Origin: an uncultured Demequina sp.
Lineage (GTDB): Bacteria; Actinomycetota; Actinomycetes; Actinomycetales; Demequinaceae
DNA: 11,910 nt
Direction: 5' to 3'
NCBI GenBank assembly: GCA_937925595.1
Contig: CALALQ010000005.1
Coordinates: 1 to 11,910 of the forward strand
In this document: positions 8,010 to 11,910 of the stretch, piece after piece
How positions within the stretch are numbered: position 1 is the stretch's first letter
How the letters are laid out: each line of letters begins with the position of its first letter
The notes under the pieces: model-generated
Databases searched by the model: none
The model's input: only the letters and a program-made list of their open reading frames with translations
Told to the model about the DNA's origin: nothing
Made by a program: the position numbers and the translations under genes

Positions 8010-9215
8010 CTAAAGTGAGGAGCCGTTCGGCTCTACTCCAAGAGTTTTGAGTGCCTCGCGAAGACCACGAGGAGAGGTGTGTGAGAGCTCTCTCACGTTT
8101 CCTGCGGCCACGTTTCCTGCGGCAAGCGCTGCGGCCGTCGCGAGCCAGCGGCGAGCGATCGCGTCGCTGTGGTGCGTCGAGGCGAGCGTGAGCAGCACCG
8201 CCGCCGCCCTCGCGCGCAGCCCCGGGGCGCGTGGCGCCCACACGTCCGCGAGTTCGTCGGCAAGTACCGCTGTGTGTCCGTACGCGGCGGGATCGAGGGC
8301 CTCCAGCGCGGCGATGTGCGCCACCATGCACGCGACATCATCGGACTGAGCACCGGGGCCGGCGGAGTCGACGTCGATGAACGACGCGAAACGTGGCCCG
8401 TCCTCCCCCGGCAGGAAGCGCACATTGGTCAGGTGGAGGTCGCCATGCGTCGCCTCGTCCTGCGCAGTCTCGCCATAGTCAGCGTCCATCACCGCACTCA
8501 CGTGCGCGGCGTCAAGCCCTCGCTCGAGCGCGTGGCGAGCATAGACGTCCCGACGCTCCACCCAGGACGGCTTCTTGGGCAAGGCGGCCACGGCGTCGGG
8601 CAGGCAACTCAGCGCCTCCGAGACCACGGCGTCGACGTCACGGGCGGTGACGGCGGGCGAGGCCACCAGATTGATGAGCGGCAGCCCACTCGCGACGAGG
8701 GACGCGATGAGTCCTGGCCCCAGCTGCACGAACTTCGGAGTGGCCGGGCCCATTGCCGTCATGGCGTGGGTGACCAGCTGTGCGCGCGAAGGGCGCACCA
8801 CCTTGAGATAGCACTCGGCCTCGCCGGTGACTCGCACCACCGCACGGCGCAGCGGCCGGTAGACGATCAGTTCGGCGTGATCAACACGAAGACCGAGCAC
8901 GCTGCTCAGCCAGTCGGTGTCGAGGGCGCGTGCCAGATCCGGCAGTTCGGGATCGAACGGATGCAGCCAGACCGCATAGGCGGAGCCTTCAGACACCGCC
9001 CGCACAACGCGGGCGGACGCCTCCAGCGGGGCATCCGTGACGACGAGGTCGCGTGCGCCCGCGCTGGTGAGCGCGGCCACCCTGACCGAGGTCTCCGCGC
9101 CGGGGCGCGAGTAGACGTCGGTGATCGCAAGGTCGGTGAGACTGACGTCCTCGGCAGCGAGGACAGCCGTCAGCACAGCGCGAAGTCGCGCAGGGGTGCC
9201 TGTCTCGCCGCTCAC
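8010..9215 (-). CDS. APH-like phosphotransferase (aminoglycoside/choline kinase fold)
   Basis: Predicted cytosolic small-molecule kinase of the protein kinase-like fold; the substrate is not evident. The Brenner motif is ATHGDLHLTNV, with catalytic Asp259 and metal ligand Asn264. The metal-binding DxD follows as FIDVDSAGPG (Asp281, Asp283). A candidate ATP-binding lysine is Lys138 in CYLKVVRP, preceded by YRPLRRAVVRV. About 110 N-terminal residues (with VWLHPFDPELPDLARALD) precede the kinase core. Length is 401 residues. The GTG at 9215 has no Shine-Dalgarno sequence, but a TAGGCT box lies 21 bases before it, so a short leader is likely. It is probably cotranscribed with the secreted repeat protein. 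An antibiotic-resistance role cannot be inferred from the fold alone; metabolite or sugar kinases share it. Confidence 0.82.
   Translation of the reverse strand: MSGETGTPARLRAVLTAVLAAEDVSLTDLAITDVYSRPGAETSVRVAALTSAGARDLVVTDAPLEASARVVRAVSEGSAYAVWLHPFDPELPDLARALDTDWLSSVLGLRVDHAELIVYRPLRRAVVRVTGEAECYLKVVRPSRAQLVTHAMTAMGPATPKFVQLGPGLIASLVASGLPLINLVASPAVTARDVDAVVSEALSCLPDAVAALPKKPSWVERRDVYARHALERGLDAAHVSAVMDADYGETAQDEATHGDLHLTNVRFLPGEDGPRFASFIDVDSAGPGAQSDDVACMVAHIAALEALDPAAYGHTAVLADELADVWAPRAPGLRARAAAVLLTLASTHHSDAIARRWLATAAALAAGNVAAGNVRELSHTSPRGLREALKTLGVEPNGSSL
8081..8096. repeat. Perfect dyad GTGAGAG-CT-CTCTCAC inside the 3' end of the phosphotransferase gene
   Basis: Seven-base arms around two bases. 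The core TGAGAG-nn-CTCTCA is the same as that of the dyad at 9261-9276 upstream of the gene. It lies in codons for the segment around Arg-Glu-Leu-Ser-His, about 85 bases upstream of the secreted-protein ATG. Confidence 0.6.
8094..8123. repeat. Perfect 15-bp tandem duplication (two copies of CACGTTTCCTGCGGC)
   Basis: Two adjacent identical copies at 8094-8108 and 8109-8123. In the minus-strand frame they encode AAGNV twice near the phosphotransferase C-terminus (about residues 366-374). The duplication keeps the reading frame and abuts the dyad at 8081-8096. Confidence 0.85.
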
Positions 9216-9235
9216 GCGGCAAGTGTGACCGCGGC

Positions 9236-9241
9236 AGCCTA
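9236..9241 (-). promoter_or_regulatory. Candidate -10 element of the phosphotransferase operon
   Basis: TAGGCT on the minus strand fits TAnnnT and lies 20 bases before the GTG at 9215, predicting a leader of roughly 14 bases. The expected -35 area falls next to the dyad at 9261-9276 and has no good TTGACA match. Confidence 0.45.
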
Positions 9242-9260
9242 GAGGCTCGATGAGGAGTTC

Positions 9261-9276
9261 ATGAGAGAACTCTCAT
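9261..9276. promoter_or_regulatory. Perfect dyad ATGAGAG-AA-CTCTCAT, candidate operator
   Basis: Seven-base arms around AA, centred about 30 bases upstream of the TAGGCT box, so it overlaps or abuts the -35 area of the phosphotransferase promoter. A second dyad, GAGTTC (9255-9260) with GAACTC (9267-9272), is interleaved with it. It is not followed by a T-run, so it is unlikely to be a terminator for the small gene ending at 9286. The binding protein is unknown. Confidence 0.5.
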
Positions 9277-9285
9277 CAAGTCGGA

Positions 9286-9444
9286 TCAGTTCTGGTCCTT
9301 GAGGAAGTCGGCGGCCTTGTCGACGACGGGGTCGATGTTGTCAGGCGTCTTGTCCTTGACCTTTTCCGCGACGGCATCGATCTGCGCGTCGGAGACATTG
9401 CTGAGAGCGTCCTTGGCCTTGCCAACGAGGTCTTCGATGCCCAT
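9286..9444 (-). CDS. Small Lys/Asp-rich protein, possibly Rv0909/MT0933 'antitoxin'-like
   Basis: A 52-residue soluble protein beginning MGIEDLVGKAKDAL, with repeated amphipathic KAKD, AEKVKDKT and VDKAADFLKDQ segments. This composition and heptad-like pattern resembles the small family annotated as MT0933-like antitoxins in actinobacteria, and more loosely CsbD-like stress proteins. Membership is a judgement by eye. The ATG at 9444 is chosen because AAGGAAG lies eight bases upstream. An in-frame ATG at 9477 would add 11 residues that include that binding site. No toxin gene adjoins it: upstream is a tRNA terminator and downstream the phosphotransferase promoter region. A single-gene transcript is likely. 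Confidence 0.65.
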   Translation of the reverse strand: MGIEDLVGKAKDALSNVSDAQIDAVAEKVKDKTPDNIDPVVDKAADFLKDQN

Positions 9445-9494
9445 GACTTTCACTTCCTTGTACTCAACTGGCGCCATCCTTGGCGTCTTGCACG

Positions 9495-9500
9495 ATTGTA
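9495..9500 (-). promoter_or_regulatory. Candidate -10 element for the small MT0933-like gene
   Basis: TACAAT on the minus strand, 50 bases before the ATG at 9444, is the best TAnnnT match between the tRNA terminator and the gene. No convincing -35 box is seen. Confidence 0.35.
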
Positions 9501-9530
9501 AGCCGCGCCGGAAACTCGTCTGGACATGAG

Positions 9531-9555
9531 AAAAGCGGCCCCGCAGGACCGCTTT
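9531..9555 (-). terminator. Rho-independent terminator after tRNA-Val
   Basis: On the minus strand AAAGCGG, a loop of ten bases, then CCGCTTT followed by another T and C. It begins two bases after the encoded CCA of the tRNA, the usual place for a tRNA terminator. Confidence 0.8.
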
Positions 9556-9557
9556 CT

Positions 9558-9632
9558 TGGTGGGCGATACTGGGATCGAACCAGTGACCTCTTCCGTGTC
9601 AGGGAAGCGCGCTACCGCTGCGCCAATCGCCC
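9558..9632 (-). tRNA. tRNA-Val (anticodon GAC), with encoded CCA end
   Basis: Minus-strand cloverleaf: acceptor arms GGGCGAT and ATCGCCC, D arm GCGC-AGCGGTA-GCGC, anticodon arm CTTCC-CTGACAC-GGAAG with GAC at positions 34-36, and T arm ACTGG-TTCGATC-CCAGT. Discriminator A is followed by CCA in the DNA (9560-9558). GAC reads the Val codons GUC/GUU. It stands alone on this strand between pabC and the small gene, with its own terminator. Confidence 0.95.
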
Positions 9633-9645
9633 AAGAGCAGGCTCC

Positions 9646-9651
9646 ATGTTA
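9646..9651 (-). promoter_or_regulatory. Candidate -10 element of tRNA-Val
   Basis: TAACAT on the minus strand ends 13 bases before the tRNA 5' end, so transcription would start about seven bases upstream of the mature tRNA. The rest of 9633-9695, between pabC and the tRNA, shows only a weak GACGC/GCGTC hairpin. Confidence 0.45.
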
Positions 9652-9695
9652 GCGGATGATTTAGACCTTGCCCGACGCTATGGCTTGGGGCGGCG

Positions 9696-10568
9696 TCAAG
9701 AGTTCCGGGGCGGCGCGGGATCGAGGTCCGCGACGGCCCTGCGATCGAACTCGGCGGCAAGTCGCCTGAGCAGCGGTCCGGGCGCGACCTCGAGGCCGTC
9801 GAGCGCCGCGAGCGGCTGCACGTGCCTGGTCGAGGAGGTGACGGCCGCGAAGGCCGTGCCTGCCACGACCTCATCGAGCACGGTCATCTCGAGTTCGCCT
9901 GGCGCGGCGACGCGCACCGGCAGGCCGGCCTTGGCGCCCCATTCGAGTGCCAGGCCGCGAGTGATGCCTGGCAGACAACCAGACGCAAGCGGCGGGGTGA
10001 CGATCTCCCCTGCCCTTTCGATGAACACGTTGGAACCGGTGCCCTCACACAGGTGGCCGTGCGTGTTGGCCACGAGCGCCTCGTCCGCTCCCTTGGACTT
10101 CGCGTACTGCACCATGACGACGTTCTCGCCGTAAGAGGTGCTCTTCACTCCGGCGAGCGGCGAGCGCTCGTTGCGCTTCCAGGGCGCGCGAACGGCACGG
10201 CACTCCTTGATGGGCGGCGAGTCACTCGCGATCACGACCACGGTGGGCGCCGCGCTGCCGCGAATCGAGCTGTGTGGCCCGGAGCCGGAGGACACCGTGA
10301 TGCGCACGCGCGTGAGCTGCTCGGCGTTTTCGGCGAGGACCGCCTCGACGCCGTTGCGCACATGCTCGGTGTCGACACCGGTGAGGCCCATGCGCGACGC
10401 GGAGTACTCGAGGCGCATCAGGTGGCGGGTGAGCGCGAAGGCTGCTCCGTTCAGGACCTCCATGGTCTCGAACACGCCGTCGCCTACGGTGAAGCCGTGA
10501 TCCAGGGGGGAGATGAGATTCTCGTCTGCTGATCGGAGAGAGCCGTTCACCCAGACGACGTCGCTCAT
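9696..10568 (-). CDS. pabC: PabC-type aminodeoxychorismate lyase (class IV PLP aminotransferase fold)
   Basis: Predicted to split 4-amino-4-deoxychorismate into p-aminobenzoate and pyruvate for folate synthesis, using pyridoxal phosphate. The 290 residues show the class IV pattern: DHGFTVGDGVFETM (23-36), the PLP lysine Lys142 in LAGVKSTSYGENV, Glu175 in CEGTGSNVFI (174-183) and the phosphate-cup segment SGCLPGITR (196-204). The ATG at 10568 overlaps the pabB stop (ATGA); the frame is open further upstream but that part lies in pabB and lacks family sequence. Branched-chain and D-amino acid aminotransferases share this fold, so the lyase call leans on the coupled pabB. The protein ends with an Arg/Pro-rich tail. 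Confidence 0.85.
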   Translation of the reverse strand: MSDVVWVNGSLRSADENLISPLDHGFTVGDGVFETMEVLNGAAFALTRHLMRLEYSASRMGLTGVDTEHVRNGVEAVLAENAEQLTRVRITVSSGSGPHSSIRGSAAPTVVVIASDSPPIKECRAVRAPWKRNERSPLAGVKSTSYGENVVMVQYAKSKGADEALVANTHGHLCEGTGSNVFIERAGEIVTPPLASGCLPGITRGLALEWGAKAGLPVRVAAPGELEMTVLDEVVAGTAFAAVTSSTRHVQPLAALDGLEVAPGPLLRRLAAEFDRRAVADLDPAPPRNS

Positions 10569-11638
10569 GCGCTCATTCTGTCGGCCGAGGCGAGGGTTAT
10601 CAACCGGCGCGCCTTGAGTTCGGTCTCTTCCCACTCCTGGAGAGGGTCCGATCCCCATGTAATCCCTGCTCCCGTACCAAATCTGAGGGTGCCGCCTGAC
10701 TCGTCGTCCCACCAGAATGTCCGAATTCCCACGGCGAGCTCCGCGCGGCGGGAATCGGCGTCGATCCAGCCGATGGCTCCGCAGTACGGACCTCTCGGGA
10801 CGGTCTCTTCGCGAGAGATGATGCGCAGCGCCGACGACTTGGGCGCACCGGATACGGAGCCGGGCGGGAAGGTGCCATCGAGCAGCGCGGGCCACATGCG
10901 CTCCGTCCACAAGTAGTCGGGAGCAAGCTGCGCGCGCACCGTCGACTGCAGGTGCGTGAGCCCAGGATGCTCGTGGAGAGCGAGGAACTCAGGAACCGTC
11001 ACAGAACCGGGCACCGCGACGTGAGACAGGTCATTGCGGATGAGGTCGGTGATCATGACGTTCTCCGCCCCGTCCTTGGGAAGCATCGCCTCCCCTGGCG
11101 CTGCGGTTCCCTTGATGGGGCTCGACAGCACCACGTCGCCCTCGACGCTCAGGTAGCGCTCGGGCGACGCGGAGACCACCCAAGCACTCGGCACGCCGTG
11201 CTGCGCTGGGATCACCACTCGCGCCGCGTACCGTGCCGGATTGCCGGTGGCCAGGCGCTCAGACAGGGCCACAGCGTCGGGCAGGCCGACGATGGGCGCG
11301 AGGGGGGCCGAGAGCACTCGGCAGAGGTTGACCTGGTACACCTCGCCATCGCGAATGTCGGCGCGAATGCGCTCCACGCCAGCGATGTACTGCTCCTTGG
11401 TGAGCGAGGTCTTCCAGGAGTCGTGCGCGGGCCCTTCCCAGCGTCGGCCGGTGCGCGGCTCTGCCTTCGCCTCACGCCAAGTGACGTCGGTGAATCGCCA
11501 CGCGTCGATGCGCCCTTCGAAGCTGCCAACAACGACCCAGAAGCCGCCTTCGGCAAGGCGAGCACCGTCGCGAGTGACGTCGATGTGCTCGACGCAGCGA
11601 CTCGCGCTGACGGTCCGGAAGGCGGCGTGAGCGGGCAT
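10565..11638 (-). CDS. pabB: PabB, aminodeoxychorismate synthase component I
   Basis: Converts chorismate plus ammonia to 4-amino-4-deoxychorismate for folate synthesis. The 357 residues cover mainly the chorismate-binding domain. Landmarks are DGEVYQVNLCR (97-107), SSPIKGTAAPG with Lys176, the DLIRNDLSHV block (198-207), LTHLQSTV (228-235), FPPGSVSGAPK (257-267) and GAIGWID (288-294). PIKGT is the signature of PabB; anthranilate synthase TrpE has Ala in place of that Lys. It is shorter than the roughly 450 residues of E. coli PabB, with a reduced N-terminal part. The ATG at 11638 lacks a Shine-Dalgarno sequence and sits six bases after a TAGCGT box, implying a leaderless mRNA. It is coupled to pabC; no pabA glutaminase gene is in view, so the amidotransferase partner must be encoded elsewhere. 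Confidence 0.9.
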   Translation of the reverse strand: MPAHAAFRTVSASRCVEHIDVTRDGARLAEGGFWVVVGSFEGRIDAWRFTDVTWREAKAEPRTGRRWEGPAHDSWKTSLTKEQYIAGVERIRADIRDGEVYQVNLCRVLSAPLAPIVGLPDAVALSERLATGNPARYAARVVIPAQHGVPSAWVVSASPERYLSVEGDVVLSSPIKGTAAPGEAMLPKDGAENVMITDLIRNDLSHVAVPGSVTVPEFLALHEHPGLTHLQSTVRAQLAPDYLWTERMWPALLDGTFPPGSVSGAPKSSALRIISREETVPRGPYCGAIGWIDADSRRAELAVGIRTFWWDDESGGTLRFGTGAGITWGSDPLQEWEETELKARRLITLASADRMSA

Positions 11639-11644
11639 GCGCCA

Positions 11645-11650
11645 ACGCTA
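11645..11650 (-). promoter_or_regulatory. Candidate -10 element giving a leaderless pabB mRNA
   Basis: TAGCGT on the minus strand, then TGGCGC and the ATG. The A of the ATG sits at the expected transcription start, and no ribosome binding site exists upstream. Leaderless genes with this layout are common in actinobacteria. Confidence 0.6.
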
Positions 11651-11681
11651 CCGGCGGGCGGCACGCCGGACGTGTCGCGAG

Positions 11682-11711
11682 TTGGTTTTTGCGCCCGTCA
11701 TCGGCTACAGT
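11682..11711 (+). promoter_or_regulatory. Candidate promoter of the tRNA-Gly/Cys cluster
   Basis: TTGGTT (11682-11687) and TACAGT (11706-11711) are separated by 18 bases, a good housekeeping-type promoter. Transcription would start near 11718. The short leader contains a TCGGG/CCCGA hairpin (11722-11737) before the tRNA begins. Confidence 0.6.
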
Positions 11712-11741
11712 CATTCCCTGGTCGGGGACGTTCCCGATCAC

Positions 11742-11814
11742 GCGGACGTGGCTCAGTTGGTAGAGCATCACCTTGCCAAGGTGAGGGTCGCGGGTTCGAG
11801 TCCCGTCGTCCGCT
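11742..11814 (+). tRNA. tRNA-Gly (anticodon GCC)
   Basis: Acceptor arms GCGGACG and CGTCCGC, D arm GCTC-AGTTGGTA-GAGC, anticodon arm TCACC-TTGCCAA-GGTGA with GCC at positions 34-36, T arm GCGGG-TTCGAGT-CCCGT and discriminator T. The 73-base gene does not encode CCA. Confidence 0.96.
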
Positions 11815-11819
11815 CGGAG

Positions 11820-11838
11820 TGCCGAAGCCTTCTCGGCA
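11820..11838 (+). other. Spacer hairpin between tRNA-Gly and tRNA-Cys
   Basis: TGCCGA (11820-11825) and TCGGCA (11833-11838) form a six-base stem with a seven-base loop. No T-run follows, so it is more likely a processing or spacer structure than a terminator. Confidence 0.5.
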
Positions 11839-11848
11839 GCGGAACTAC

Positions 11849-11910
11849 GGTGGGTTGGCCGAGAGGCGAGGCAGCGGCCTGCAAAGCCGTATACACGGGT
11901 TCGAATCCCG
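11849..11910 (+). tRNA. tRNA-Cys (anticodon GCA), truncated by the window end
   Basis: Acceptor 5' arm GGTGGGT, D arm GCC-GAGAGGCGA-GGC, anticodon arm GCGGC-CTGCAAA-GCCGT with GCA, and most of the T arm (ACGGG-TTCGAAT-CCCG). The final T-stem base and the 3' acceptor arm lie beyond 11910. It follows tRNA-Gly by 34 bases, so the two are likely cotranscribed. Confidence 0.93.

Noticed and set aside
8010..9215. Phosphotransferase as an aminoglycoside resistance gene
   Set aside because: The fold is shared by many metabolite kinases, and nothing nearby (mobile element, other resistance genes) supports resistance.
8169..9242. 357-codon plus-strand frame opposite the phosphotransferase
   Set aside because: It is Arg/His/Gly-rich without motifs, while the minus strand has the Brenner and DxD motifs.
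9261..9276. Dyad as a terminator for the small upstream gene
   Set aside because: The loop would be only two bases and no T-run follows on either strand; an operator is more plausible.
9661..9698. Terminator downstream of pabC
   Set aside because: Only a five-base GACGC/GCGTC stem with a 14-base loop and no T-run is seen, too weak to call.
10569..10910. Upstream extension of the pabC frame into pabB
   Set aside because: The added residues are Arg-rich and without family motifs; the ATG at 10568 overlaps the pabB stop and begins the typical class IV N-terminus.

Overview
The window is GC-rich, densely coding DNA from an actinobacterium. This is inferred from the genes of phosphatidylinositol mannoside (PIM) synthesis, an inositol-type PgsA, ATGA and TAGTG start/stop overlaps, a leaderless gene, and TAnnnT-type -10 boxes. 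A member of the Micrococcales is my best guess, but the sequence alone cannot settle the genus.

Region 1 (1-5347, all minus strand) is one long operon in the order thrS, HIT-family hydrolase, pgsA (phosphatidylinositol-phosphate synthase), patA-like acyltransferase, pimA, pdxS (cut by the window edge). pgsA, patA, pimA and pdxS are each joined to the gene before by a 1- or 4-base start/stop overlap. HIT follows thrS by 2 bases. PgsA makes the inositol phospholipid precursor, PimA adds the first mannose, and the PatA-like enzyme acylates the product. thrS and pdxS are housekeeping passengers for tRNA charging and vitamin B6.

Region 2 (5348-7607, plus strand) starts at a divergent intergenic region. 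It encodes an unassigned two-component system with the sensor kinase gene first, overlapped ATGA by an OmpR-family regulator.

Region 3 (7592-9285, minus strand) converges on the two-component system with a 16-bp overlap. It holds an APH-like phosphotransferase gene and, 10 bases after its stop, a gene for a secreted low-complexity protein built from [S]PV[S/T]P units. A perfect dyad, ATGAGAG-AA-CTCTCAT, lies in front of the phosphotransferase. A sister dyad with the same core lies inside the 3' end of that gene. This is the least explained part of the window.

Region 4 (9286-9695, minus strand) carries a 52-residue Lys/Asp-rich protein resembling the Rv0909/MT0933 'antitoxin' family, then a terminator and tRNA-Val(GAC).

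Region 5 (9696-11638, minus strand) is a pabB-pabC pair for p-aminobenzoate (folate) synthesis. pabB appears to be transcribed as a leaderless mRNA. The divergent plus-strand side (11639-11910) opens a tRNA cluster, Gly(GCC) then Cys(GCA), the latter truncated by the window end.

No insertion sequence, CRISPR array, phage gene, pseudogene or frameshift was seen, and no stretch above 300 bases lacks a gene.
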